Assembly: GCA_037127255.1 (NCBI GenBank)
Contig: JBANSL010000007.1
Span: forward strand, 65,503,538-65,567,537
DNA: 64,000 nucleotides
Reading direction: 5' to 3'
Source of the DNA: Persicaria tinctoria
Taxonomy: Eukaryota > Streptophyta > Magnoliopsida > Caryophyllales > Polygonaceae
Positions 42,444 through 53,604 of this stretch are shown piece after piece. Numbering within the stretch: the first letter of the stretch is position 1; each line of letters begins with the position of its first letter. The notes under the pieces were generated by a model. The model was given only the letters and a program-made list of their open reading frames with translations. It did not search any database and had not been told where the DNA came from. Both the position numbers and the translations under genes were made by a program.

Positions 42444-43068
42444 GAGAGTTGTTTTTGTAGATTTTGTAATGCGTCCTCGAAGACGCAATTTTTAACCCTA
42501 CCATTGACAAGGGGTATTCCGAGATATTTCTCAATTGTTTTCGATATGGGGATCCCCATTTGCGATGCTAGGGATATGTAGCTAGTGTTGAGCTAACATT
42601 TTTTGAGAATTGGACAGAGCTTTTGTTGTAGTTTATGGGTAATCCAGGTATGTTCGCAAAATTATTTAGGGAGTTTTGAATAGTATTCAAGCTCAAGTGA
42701 GATGCTTTGGAGAAAATTATGGTATCATCTGCAAACGTAAGAAAGGGTATCGGTGTTCCTTGCTTAGTTAGTTTGATGCCTATTAAGGCATCTTCCTTTA
42801 TTGCCTCATGGTGTAATTCTCTTGCAAGACTTTCCATTACTATTACAAATATGTAAGAGGCTAAATGATCACCTTGTCTGATTCCCCTATTTGGTTTGAA
42901 TTGGTTACCGGCCGTATTGTTGACTAGAACTGAAAAGGCAATGGTAGTAATGTATTTCATTGTCCAGTTGATCCATGTTGGGTGGAAACCCATCTTTTTT
43001 AGAACCACTTCTATATATGACCAGTTAATCTTGTCATATGCCTTTTCCATATCTAGTTTTAGTGTCAT
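42444..43068 (-). pseudogene. LINE-1 reverse transcriptase, central part
   Basis: LKLDMEKAYDKINWSYIEVV, FSVLVNNTAGNQFKPNRGIR, QGDHLASYIFVIVMESLARE and the active-site motif FADDTIIFSKAS are canonical L1-type RT blocks. The expected P in 'QGDPLSPYLF' is replaced by H. After a frame change the end reads TIEKYLGIPLVNGRVKNCVF and ALQNLQKQLSKSI, where gypsy-2 interrupts it. Upstream, part of the RT finger region is missing near 43069-43130. Confidence 0.88.
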
Positions 43069-43093
43069 CCATCCCTTTTTACCTTTTTGTTTA

Positions 43094-43885
43094 TTAAATG
43101 TATGAAGGAATTACCCACAATATTCCAGTTAAAATTTGACCTTGTTTGGTTGTGAAGGAGTTCATTCTTTTCTTAAAGTTTCTTATTTTTGTATTGATTT
43201 GAAAATATTTTGTGTTTTTATCTGTTAGATGTATATGTTTAATTCTTGCTCTCTGTTTCCAGAATTTATAATTAAATTCTAACATTTTTTCTTTTTATTT
43301 TCTAAATTAGCTAGTTTTATTTCTTGGTTTGTTGTAAGGGATCCCCAGGGGAGTAGCTTCTATTTTTTGTAGCTGTTTTTGTATATTATTATTTTGATTT
43401 TTGGACCATTTCTTGATATTTCTTTTTAGTAGTTGTTGCTTCTTCATAAAGTTATAAGCTTGAGATCCATGAAATTTACTGTGCCACACTCTTGTAATTA
43501 TGTCTTTCATTTTTGGTTGTAAAGACCAAGCCATCTCAAATCCAAATGGTGAACCTTTTTTTCTGGTCTTTTGAGCCAATTGCTAGAGTAATTGGGCAGT
43601 GATCAGAGGAGGAAAAAGAATGGTGTTGAACTCTTAAATTGTTGAATTTAGTTACAATATCTTGGTGTGCCAGAGCTCTATCTAATCTCTCATAAGTATT
43701 GTTTGTGGATGAGTTGTTCTTCCTCCATGTGAATATGGATCCAATGTAAGGTAGAGTGTGTAGATCAAGTTCTTGTTTGATATTTAGTATCCTTCTGAAT
43801 CTTGATAAGGCTGGATTATTACCTCCCATCTTTTCTGTGTCTTTCTCTATATCATTTAGGTCTCCAATGATTATGGTTTTTTGGC
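43094..43885 (-). pseudogene. LINE-1 endonuclease C-terminus and linker
   Basis: GSIFTWRKNNSSTNNTYERL, DRALAHQD and SSSDHCPITLAI are the closing motifs of the apurinic-type endonuclease, with its conserved S-D-H. The linker follows (FGFEMAWSLQPKMKDII ... LEFNYKFWKQRARIKHIHLT). Frames change at about 43540 and 43290. The endonuclease would nick target DNA; its N-terminal catalytic part (E and first D) is missing. Confidence 0.85.
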
Positions 43886-43992
43886 GCCATAGACAATGTT
43901 CTCTACAACAAGTTCACGGGTAAGGTCCATAAGAAGTTACATATATTTGTGGTGTATCAAGTAAAAAAATGTAGATGGATCGATTAAAAGTA

Positions 43993-45413
43993 ATGGGGAA
44001 TGCAGAATGGAGGTATTGTTAGGGACTGGACTAGACAAGTAATTGAAATATTCCAACAACAGGTACCGAAGGAATCAGTACTCCTAACTGAATCCCTTGT
44101 GTTTTGTATGGGGTTAGAGTTAGTCCACAATAGAGGATTGAAGAGTGTCATAGTCGAAGGAGATAGCCTTATGGTGATCAATGCAATTAAGGATAACTCT
44201 AGAGTTCCATTGGAGATCCTCAGAGGTATTGAGAAGATTGAAAGACTAAGACTAAGAGAAACGTTCACGTCAGCAATATTTTGCCACTACTTTAGAGCGG
44301 CAAACTCAACAGCTGATTTTATTGCTATATTTGATCTTAATTGTAATTCTTATGTCTTCCCTTGGAACAGGCCCGGCCTAGAGGCAAGAGCAAACTGGGC
44401 GACAGCCAAGGCCCAAACAAATTTGGGGCCCAATAAAAAAAAAATTGTGTATATATTACCTCTAACCCTAATTTTTAGGCCCATTTTCTCAGCCCATTTC
44501 TCTGTAAGAGAACAAGTCAACTGAATAAATAGATCATAGTTTAATTTCTTAATCAGAGGCCCAAAACTTATTAAGTAGTAGTTGTATATTAAAATGATTA
44601 AGTACTACGTAACAAATCTTGACCCAAAAAAAAACAGTACTACTTAACAAATAAAAGCCTATACATAAACAATTCAATGGACAACAAGCAACAAGAAATT
44701 AATAGCAACTTACCTTTTATCCATTTTCAAATGTTTATAAACAAGACGCTCGGATTGGGTTTATATAATTTATAACTTTCAAAGTTTCAATAAAACTAAT
44801 TAAATCTATTCCAAAATAAAACCCATTATTGTGAAGATATGTTTTGCTTTTAATTTTTATTTCCTTACTCTTTTTCTTATTAACTCCATAAAATTTATAA
44901 CGTGTTTTGCTTTTAGTTTTTATTTCCTTACTCTTTTTCTTATTAACTCCATAAAATTTATAACGTGTTTGGGTATGTCGTATTATTATTGTCAACTAGT
45001 TTTATTGTTGTCGTGTTTATGTACTTATTGTATCAATCTCTTGTTATTGTTTTCTCACCCGAAAAAAATTCCCTTGTTATTGTGGTTTATTTATATATAA
45101 AAAATTGATATTTTATATATTAAGTAGTTTTAATTGTCTTAAAAAATTGATTTGGTAATTGAGCAGAAATTGTGTTTTATTTATATATTTTAGTATTGTA
45201 TTGTAGAAAATAAATAGATTTTTAGTGATTGAAATATATTATTGATTGTTGGAATGTAGTTTTTATTTTTAATAATTAATTTAATTTTAAATTATTAAGG
45301 CCCAAAATTTTTGCTTGCCTCGGGCCTATATAACAGTAGGATCGGCTCTGCCTTGGAATAGGAAACTTTCTATCATCATCCGTCACGACGATAAAGGATA
45401 TCTTTTTGCGTAA
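43993..45413 (+). pseudogene. LINE RNase H fragment split by a hAT element
   Basis: From 43993 the plus strand reads GGIVRDWTRQVIEIFQQQ, LTESLVFCMGLELVHNRGLK, VIVEGDSLMVINAI and FRAANSTADFIA, an RNase H of the plant LINE type with the E and D motifs visible. It is cut at FPWN (44367). After the hAT it resumes at 45359 with the remainder RKLSIIIRHDDKGYLF and a stop at about 45413. The orientation is opposite to LINE-1 next to it, so it comes from a separate insertion. Confidence 0.82.
44368..45350. mobile_element. Non-autonomous hAT element, 983 bp
   Basis: The termini CAGGCCCGGCC and GGATCGGCTCTG form a short inverted repeat. The 8-bp duplication CCTTGGAA (44360-44367 and 45351-45358) is perfect, and its removal restores the RNase H frame. 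The inside is AT-rich. A ~64-bp unit (ttttgcttttaatttttatt ... aatttataacgtg) is repeated in tandem at 44839-44966. No transposase is seen. Confidence 0.88.
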
Positions 45414-45436
45414 AAACATCCTAATTATTGCGTACT

Positions 45437-46405
45437 TCTTTAACTATATAAAAGGGAGAGTTGGCCTATGAATAGTGCTTTTGAAAATGACCCATTATTT
45501 TCCGTTTAATTACAAAAATGCCATTGTGATCATTTCCTTTTTTTTTTTCTTTTTTTAAAGATGTTGTTGTTATTTATTATTTCCTGTTTCTTTTTCTTTT
45601 TTTGGATGTTGTTGTTATATATTAAAAATGGCCCATTGTTTTTCATTTAATCACAAAAATGCCATTGTGCCTTATAAAAATTATTATGTCCTTTTTTTTT
45701 AATGTTGTGGTTATTTATGAAGTATTAGGTAGTACAATTTATTCTATTTTTAGTTTCTCCCTAAAATGTATAATAATTATAAATCCTATCATTAGTTTAT
45801 CTAGATTGTGTACAAGATTGCCTATTATTTTTCAATTAATATTTTGTTAAAAAATAAAGAATTCAAAATATTAGACAAAACGGTTTTCGACAAATCGAGA
45901 GGTCATATAAAATAGTAGATGGAGAAGTTGCTGAGAATGAGAGCGAGCAAATATAAATAAGCAAACACAATAAATAAAGACAAATAAAAGAACAAAACAA
46001 AGAAGAAAAGATAAAATGTGCAATTTCAAACCGTCCTAAACCAAACACCCTAGCTCTTAACTTTGAACAACTCCCCTTCAACATGCCCAGTCCATCACCG
46101 TGTTCTCAATTTAAAATTATGGTTAATTAACATATATTTCAATACTTATGGAGTATATTCATTAAAAACGGTTTATTTATTGTGTGCCTTAATTAAAGAC
46201 ATAGAATAACAATATTCTATAAAAAAAAAACCTAAAAAGAAATGGGTGAATCGCATAACCTATTTTAAAAATGCTTAAACCAAGTATATCTAAGAAATAT
46301 ATTTTCCAATTTCATTTTTTATCCGACATATAACATAGAAAATCCGTATTAAAAATACCAGCAAAAGTTAGTTAACTTGTGTGCGAAGCACACAAATCCA
46401 ACTAG
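45437..46405 (+). mobile_element. Candidate non-autonomous Helitron
   Basis: The right end has the hairpin GTGTGCGAAGCACAC, then aaatccaa, then CTAG followed by T, the classic Helitron 3' terminus. The left end 'tctttaactatataaaaggg' resembles the TC-started 5' end of many plant Helitrons. Inside, a unit (tcatttaatcacaaaaatgc type) is duplicated at about 45500-45530 and 45630-45665. No RepHel gene is present. The 5' boundary is less certain than the 3' one. Confidence 0.55.
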
Positions 46406-47003
46406 TTACAACAAAAAAAGGACAAAATTAAGTCAATTAACATTTGACAAGGTAACGAACCGGTCAACGACGCTTGACTTCTGAAAACACCGGGTCGAAC
46501 CGTTCCAGAGTCGACAACGTCTTGCGGTTCAACCGAACCGGTCCAACATAAATCACAGCGTAAAAACCTAAACCCGGAATCAGAAACTCGGGGTGTCCAC
46601 GGAAACCTACGATCCCCATTCCCCCAGGAGATCGGGAGACCAACACGGCATCATCCCACCACTACAAAGCCAACAGACTCGATTGGGACGAAGACGGAAC
46701 GCCGATCTCATAAACGAACAAAGAGAGGGCATCGATTTTCTGGCCCTCTCTTCAAAAAGGAGGGAAAAAAATCAGAAATTTTGAGGTACAATTGGTTCTG
46801 GCCGGCCAATTCGATCTCCTTCGCTTCATCTCTCTCCTTGAGGAGGTTCTGATTTTGAAACGGTCTTACAGTTCATCGCCACTTGGATTTTTAATAAGGT
46901 TTCCCCCCCCCCTCATTTTCCTGTTTTTACGAATTATTTTTATTTAATTTTTATATTTCGCGTTGAATTTTACATATGTGTATACCTTCGATTGTCCACT
47001 TTG
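46406..47003 (+). promoter_or_regulatory. 5' flank and leader of the apyrase gene
   Basis: About 600 bp separate the Helitron-like end from the start codon. There is a C-run (46902-46913), and T-rich DNA follows. I see no clear TATA box. The stretch 46860-46990 could hold a 5'-UTR intron, since 'ataaggtttccc' resembles a donor, but this is not established. Other open frames here are spurious. Confidence 0.4.
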
Positions 47004-50000
47004 ATGCGACGATTGAATGCGGGGGTAAGGAATCTGGATCCTGCCAATCCCAGAAAGCCTGAAATGGAGTCCCTCAAATCCCTCCCTTTCAAGCCAAACC
47101 CTAAAAACCGATCCAGTTCCTACTCCAAAATCCCTAGGAATCACCCTTCCTCGGCCAAATCGAATCTCCTAACCGTCTCGATCGTCGCCACTGTTTTGTC
47201 GATCATCTTCTGTCTTCTGTTCGTTGCCTTCGGGTACAAAAGCCCTGAAAATGGGCCGAGATATGGTATTATAATCGACGGTGGAAGCACTGGGACCAGA
47301 ATCCATGTGTTCGAATATAGGATCGATGGTGCGGCGCCGATATTCGACTTCGGTCCTCGGGGATTGGAATCAATGCGGGTTAGCCCGGGCTTGTCGTCAT
47401 ATGCGGGTGATCCTGAGGAAGCGGGCGGGTCGTTGTTGGAGTTGTTGGAATTCGGGAAGAGGAGGATTCCGGAGCATCTTTGGAAGGAGACCGAGGTTAG
47501 GCTGATGGCTACGGCCGGGCTTCGGATGCTCGATTTGAAGGTGCAAGAGCACATTCTGGAATCGTGCAGGAGGGTTCTGAGTTCTTCGGGGTTTAAATTC
47601 AACAAAGATTGGGCATCTGTGATCACAGGTTTGTGACATCATGGAAATGTTTATCTTTTCATTTTTTGAAATTTTTTGATAATGTTGTGAATTGTGATTG
47701 CATTTGAAAAGATAGTAGATTGGACACTTGCATTTATAGAATGGATTGGGTAGAGTTGAGAGAAAATCATGAAGACTGAAATTTATGAGTTATTGAATTT
47801 ATGTAAGTGAGGTGGATTGGCTGATGGTAATTCATCCAATTGATTCCATGTTGCTTGTGTCTCTCTTATGATCCTATAGATGGATGTTTTCATGGATGTG
47901 CTTCCAAGTTCAAACAACCCCAAACCATACAAGAGTGTGTTTGATTATAATGAGTTATTACCAATATAATGTCAATGATACAGATAGCTGTTACTCCTGC
48001 CAAGTTGAGTTTTTCGCTTTATGGTGTTTTCGCTCTCCTTTACTTGATGTATCTCTTGAAATTAATAGGCACACTTGAGGTTTTAATCTTCTCTTACAGA
48101 TATCACCTGATTGTGCAGCTGTTGGGTTTGTGTTAGTAACACTCGGGATCTGTTACGCCCTTGAATAATGTATGAATATTGTTGTTATATTTTGTTTTAG
48201 GATCTGATGAGGGTCTGTATGCTTGGGTTGTGGCGAACTATGCCCTTGGCAGCCTTGGAGGTGATCCTCTGCAAACAACCGGAATCATTGAGCTTGGTGG
48301 GGCTTCTGCTCAGGTACAACCTCCTCTTTCCTCATGATTTGTAATAAATCTCATAAATGTGATCATCCTTCTTCAACAGCCAAGCACTAAGGAAGTAGGG
48401 CTGTACAATAAATTAGTTGCTAATCCCTTTCTCTTCAACTTTATTCCCCTCATGTTTGCATAGCGTTTCATAGTATGAAGCCAATATTTGAGGACTTATT
48501 TTACGCTTTGTCCTCAATGTGTTATTAATTTTTTTGGCGGACTGCAAGTCTGCAACTCCAAAAGCAGATGTTCTGGTACTTCCTGGAAATGTTGCGGGCT
48601 TTGTTGTCTTCTGTTCACATGAGATCTTTCTAAGAGATGTCTTCAATACTTGTTGTCATTTTTGGAGTTTGGACCAAGGAGCCCGAGTTTTTTTCTTGCG
48701 TTCTAAAAGCTTAAATGTCCCTTTGGGTGATATGGTGGACTTTAAGTGCTTTAATAGTGTCTGATATTATAACAGGTGACTTTTGTTCCAAGTGAGACGA
48801 TGCCCAGTGAGTTCTCTCGTAGCCTTAAATATGGAAATATCACATATAATCTATACAGTCATAGCCTACTTCAGCTGGGTCAGGTAAATTGAAGAAGTTC
48901 ATTACTTATTTAAAAATTCATTCCTTAATCATTAACATGAATCATCTTTGTGTCTGCAAGCTTCTTGCTGACCTAGAGGTACCAAATAATTTGAAAATTA
49001 GTTTTTTGATGCACAGTTCATTAATTCTTTGCAGAATGTGGCATTTGATTCACTGAAAGAGTTAATTAGTTCTGGTGGCTCACCTTTTGGTAAGCCAATT
49101 TGACATATCTTATTAAAAGGCATGGATTCATTGGAATCCTTAACTTTCATAGATTTTCCCCCTAGGGACTCATATTTGATGCATAAAATTTTGGTGGATG
49201 TCTTTTGAACTTTGCTTTTGTAATTTCTGAACTGTGCAATTGGCTTTCCTATCATGAAGCTCCAATTAATGGCTTAGATGTAGATCCCTGCACTCCCACG
49301 GGATACCCGGGATACCCACATAATGCTAAAGGAAGAAACTACTCCCCCAGTCCTTCAGCTCAAAAGTACGCAACTTCTTTACATGCAAGGGGCAATTTCT
49401 CAGATTGCAGGGCTGGAGCATTAATGCTGTTACAACAAAGAAAAGGTTTTATGATCTGATTAGCTGCTTGTATTGTAAATCATCTCAAATAATGGTTACT
49501 GACAATCTGTTCATTTTTTGCATTGGAAATAGAGGAATGCTCCTACCACCATTGCTCCGTGGGATCAACATTCATTCCAAAGATTGATGGGAAATTTCTG
49601 GCTACAGAGAATTTTTTCCATACATCAAAGGTGTTTTTTTATTTCCTGTCCTCTCATATTGGTTAAATGATATAAACTTCCTTTTTCATTGAGGTCCTCT
49701 TCTGTTGTTCAGTTGATTTACACACCTTCGTCTCTTCCTCTCGTTTCCCTTTTCACTTTGTTGAACTCTATGGGATTTGTTGCCACTGAAATGTTGGTCA
49801 TACCGATGAATGGGACTTGATACTTCGGTTGCCCGATATTTAAGCAGCTTTCTCCTTCTTGTTTAGTTTTTGGGGTTGGCTCCAGAGTTGCTTCTATCAG
49901 ATCTGATGGCAGCTGGTCAGGAATTCTGTGGAGAGGACTGGTCCAGTATAAGACATAAATACCCGTCAGCCAACGATGAAGATCTGTTGCCAATATGTTT

Positions 50001-50411
50001 CTCTTCTGCTTACATTCTGGCCTTTCTTCACGACAGTCTCAAAGTTGCGTTGGATGATGAAAGGTATTGCTGATTACAGATTACTTGGCAGTCGTTACCG
50101 CATCTCTAGAGTTTAATCTTGAAACTATTTCCAATGGCAGGATAAAATATACTAACAAAGTTGAGAATGTTCCGCTTGATTGGGCTCTGGGAGCTTTCAT
50201 CTTACAGACCACAGCGAATCTCAATGCAAATCGCCCGGAATGGATGCCAAGCTTCTCCAGGGAAGAATTTCCTAATCTCCTCTTGATACTCATTGCTTCC
50301 AGCATCCTAATGTTTGTTGCTTGGTCTTTTTCAAAGTGGCGGACACCCTGCCTCAAAACAATCTATGACTTAGAAAAAGGCCGGTACATAGTCACCCGCG
50401 TTAGTGATTAG
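47004..50411 (+). CDS. APY6: Apyrase (GDA1/CD39 nucleoside phosphatase), APY6-like
   Basis: Eight exons with GT-AG introns fit one frame: 47004-47628, 48201-48313, 48776-48883, 49035-49089, 49260-49445, 49533-49630, 49867-50063 and 50141-50411, giving 550 residues. The ATG at 47004 (MRRLNAG) is chosen because the open frame upstream starts only at TTG. All five apyrase regions are present: IIDGGSTGTRIHVF (~90-103), LMATAGLRML (~167), GSDEGLYAWVVANYALGSL (~209), GIIELGGASAQVTF (~236) and DWALGAFI (~474). A membrane segment lies at ~54-77 and another at ~507-525, so the catalytic part should face a lumen or the outside. The enzyme hydrolyses NTPs and NDPs to NMPs. The C-terminus TIYDLEKGRYIVTRVSD resembles Arabidopsis APY6 as I recall it. 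No stop or frameshift is seen, so it is probably functional. APY5 is the nearest alternative. Confidence 0.92.
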
Positions 50412-50919
50412 CCGATTCAGTTCAGCAAATCCACCTGGATAGCTACAAATTTGGGATCCTCTGGGGCAGTTAGACCTTATAAGACCACATTGCCTGCCAA
50501 GTGCTTCCTTTAGTTGGTCCCTTTCTACGGTGGTTATCACGCATTGGCCTTGGGACATACCCTGCTGGGTTACATTTCATCGGACCGCAGAATTATACCT
50601 ACTGAGTTTCTACAGGGCATCTAGGAGGTGTTATAAGAATTGTGGTTGTAAGTTGATTGATCGCCCATATGTAATTACACACTGGCTTTTAGACTGAAAC
50701 GACACGGGTTGTCCGATACTTTCAACCCCAAGACAAATGAATTGTATCTTGTGCAGGAGAGATGAGAAGGAAAATGCTTTTCAGTTGTGGAGTTGCATTG
50801 TTTTAGTCAATTTTTGGTTATGTGATTGTACTGTGTTTCTTCATCAACGGATGAAAAAGGATCGAAATAAGGACGTGTCTTATGTTTGAAGCCGTTGAAT
50901 GCTGCTATATAGATTATGG
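50412..50919 (+). other. 3' flank and probable 3' UTR of the apyrase gene
   Basis: No further open frame of interest lies here. No exact AATAAA is seen; AATAAG near 50866 is a possible variant poly(A) signal. The stretch ends at a hAT MITE. Confidence 0.5.
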
Positions 50920-51238
50920 TAGGGGTGGACACAAATCTCGCAAATTGTCCCGCATCCCATCCTGATTCCGGTAGGACTTGGAAACATGGAGATGCTTGCG
51001 AGTGGAAGGGTCAACCCCTTAAATGGGTCACACCGTACCTGATGCTATTTTTTTAGTTAATTAGATTATTTTTTAATCTTTTTTTACGAGAGATAAATCC
51101 CGTCCCATTCCGCGAGGGATAAGACCCGGTGAGATTTGAAAATAAAAATCAATTCCATCACGATCCCGTCTTGTTAAAAAATACGCGGGACGCGACGCGA
51201 GATTACCCCAATAACGTCCCGTCCTAAGCATACCCCTA
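50920..51238. mobile_element. hAT-type MITE, 319 bp
   Basis: The ends TAGGGGTGGAC and GCATACCCCTA are inverted. The flanking 8-mers GATTATGG (50912-50919) and GATTAGGG (51239-51246) differ at one base. The inside carries 'cccgtcccattccgcg'-type sequence. It lies about 500 bp after the apyrase stop codon. Confidence 0.75.
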
Positions 51239-51319
51239 GATTAGGGTACATTACCAAAAAATAAACATAAAAATTATTTACAGGATGTTAAATATTTTTT
51301 TTTTTTGATTAGGTTACAA

Positions 51320-51865
51320 TTCGGGTGAGAAAACTCTACCCGAAAGCATCATGCCGGACGAGGTCAAGAAGGCCTATGTGGTTGTATAGATCAGGTCCCC
51401 TGGTAGAGTAGCAAAGGTGTGCAACCTTATCAGCTACCCGGTTACCAAGACGGGGAATATGTGAAACTCTTATATTCTTTATACCTAGGAGAATCGTCTG
51501 AATATCTGACATAACTAGCTCTATTTCCCAAGGACAGCTTGTTTGTGTCTCTAGGAAATCTATAATTATTTTTGAGTCCCCTTCAATGATTAAGTTGTCG
51601 ATGTTTAATTACTTGGCCCTTTCCACCCCAAGTCGTAGTGCCAATGCTTCTGCCATAATAGGAGAGTGTCCCCCAATCTCCCTACTGTCCATGCTGATTG
51701 AGATGCCATTCCAGTCCCGTATAATATAGCCAATGGAACTCTTCGCATATGACAAATATGATCCATCAAAGTTTAGTTTGTATTTGCCCACGGGTGGTTT
51801 TTTCCATCGAGTAGTGCTTTTTGCGTTTTTAGGATGGACTTTTCCTCCTTTCTGGATAGTAGGAT
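51320..51865 (-). pseudogene. LINE-2 RNase H
   Basis: KPPVGKYKLNFDGSYLSYAK, GYIIRDWNGISIS, IMAEALALRLGVE and, after one stop, LIIEGDSKIIIDFL make the RNase H domain with D, E and D visible. RLGNRVADKVAH follows. It differs from the RNase H of LINE-1. The stop within it (near 51611) prevents a full product. Confidence 0.85.
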
Positions 51866-52717
51866 CAGTGGCGGATTCCTCAAGGAGCAAACCCAGCCTT
51901 TGCTGGGTGAAAAGTTTTGGAGTTATGCTGCTTATGCATAAAAAAATATATTGCTGGGTCATTTTTATTTTGGGTGAGCTTAATTTTTTTTTTTTGGTGG
52001 ACTAGGTGAGCTTAATTTGATTTGAGCCCAAATTTCTTTTCCAAGTTCACTAATTCACCCTCCTTCCAGTAAAACATTACGTAGCAACACATTTCTTTTT
52101 TCCATTTATCAAACTTCAACCATATTCATTCAATTTTGATTTCCGAACACCTCTCCATGCCAACTTCTTTAATCTAATTCTTTTGAATTCTTGAGGTATG
52201 TTTTCATTTTACTCTCTTCTAATTATTCTTTATTTAATTTATAATTTACTAAATTAGGATTTTGAATTGTTTGGTAATTTGATGGTAGACATTGAGATTA
52301 GTATTTGATATCATCCATTTTTTATGCTTATATATCATTTTACCGAGTAGTCAATTGTAATACAACATCACATGTACGATGCTCCATATAGAAAAATAAT
52401 GTGTCGACACTATTGACACAGAGTAAGTTATTGACCATTTCTAAATGAATGTACAAAAAGAATTGAATTATGTGAACCGAAAACTCAGTCGACGAGAGAT
52501 CATAGAGCGCAATTTCGTTGTTCATATTTTATTTGTCATGAAACTATTTATTATTATGAATGTCAAATAACTCTTATAATTGATAAACTTGAATTTCTTT
52601 TGTATTTTTATGAAGTACTATATAATAATATCGTATTTTGATTTGATAATTTTTTTCTCTTTGTCGTGACTATAATTTTTCCGCACACCTAACTTTCATA
52701 CACTAGATCCGCCACTG
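51866..52717. mobile_element. Non-autonomous hAT element, 852 bp
   Basis: The ends CAGTGGCGGATTCC and TAGATCCGCCACTG are inverted. The 8-bp duplication AGTAGGAT (51858-51865 and 52718-52725) is perfect. The inside is AT-rich without coding. The start is shared with 27365. Confidence 0.92.
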
Positions 52718-52725
52718 AGTAGGAT

Positions 52726-53359
52726 CCTCATCGTCTACAATGTCCAACTTCATTGTTTTCCTCCAACTGTCAATATTTTCTAGAATCATTTTTTTAATGC
52801 CCACAAGAGATGGGATCTTGGCATTTATGAATATAATTTGGTTCCTCACCAACCACAAAGTCCACCATCTAAATGCTAGGTTCTGTATGTTGTCCTTTGA
52901 TAGGGTGGTACTTAGTAGCCGGAGAATTTGATCCATGTCTCGATTTTCTGATATTAGTGTATTGACTTTTTGTGACATTTCTCTTGGAAATTGTTGTTGA
53001 AAGTTATTAAAGGGACATTCTATGAAGATGTGAATATCATCTTCCACCGATTGGTTACACAGTATACATGTGTTGGGAACAACAATCCCCTTCTGGGCTA
53101 ATCTTGTGGTTGTTGGTAATCCTTTTTGTTTGATTTTCCAGATGAAAAATTTCACTTTTGGAGGAGCATCAATTTTCCAGATCCATGTGAAGCCATCCGA
53201 CCTTGTTTGATTTTTGGACGAGATCAGATTATAGGCTGATGATGTTGTGAGCCAACCTTTTTTGTCTGGCCACCAGTAGAGCCTATCTGTGAGGGGATTG
53301 ATGGGAAGTGGGATTTTGATGATTTCTTTTGTTATAGTTCCGGGGAGAATGGAGTCCAA
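52726..53359 (-). pseudogene. LINE-2 zinc-binding RT tail (zf-RVT)
   Basis: WWPDKKGWLTTSSAYNLISS, FTWIWKIDAPPKVKFFIWKI, GLPTTTRLAQKGIVVPNTCI and LCNQSVEDDIHIFIECPFN are the zf-RVT motifs with C-C-H-C residues. The frame is open over 200 codons. It is followed on the minus strand by the hAT and then the RNase H. Confidence 0.88.
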
Positions 53360-53604
53360 CTTTTCTCTCCACCATTTCCCCCCATTATATACTCGCTTAC
53401 AATTTCTTTTTGGTCTATGATGGGTTGGGGTTCGATCTTATCCAAAATAGGCTCTGTTGTTACTCAGTTGTCTTTCCATAAATCGATGGACTTTCCGTCT
53501 CCTACTGACCAAATAAGCCCTAATTTAAAATTTGGAATCAGGGAGGAGAGTTTTGACCATTGCCACGAAGCATTCCCACTCCTAGAATAGTTAAGAATGT
53601 GTTT

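Larger units (their letters stand above)
42439..43885 (-). mobile_element. LINE-1, 5' part
   Basis: This continues the LINE cut by gypsy-2. Moving down the minus strand it holds the end of the endonuclease, the EN-RT linker and RT. The 5' end stops near 43885 inside the endonuclease, so the copy is 5'-truncated, as is usual for LINEs. Confidence 0.85.

Noticed and set aside
46992..47003. Apyrase start at 46992
   Set aside because: That codon is TTG; the first ATG of the frame is at 47004, and the N-terminus MRR fits the family.
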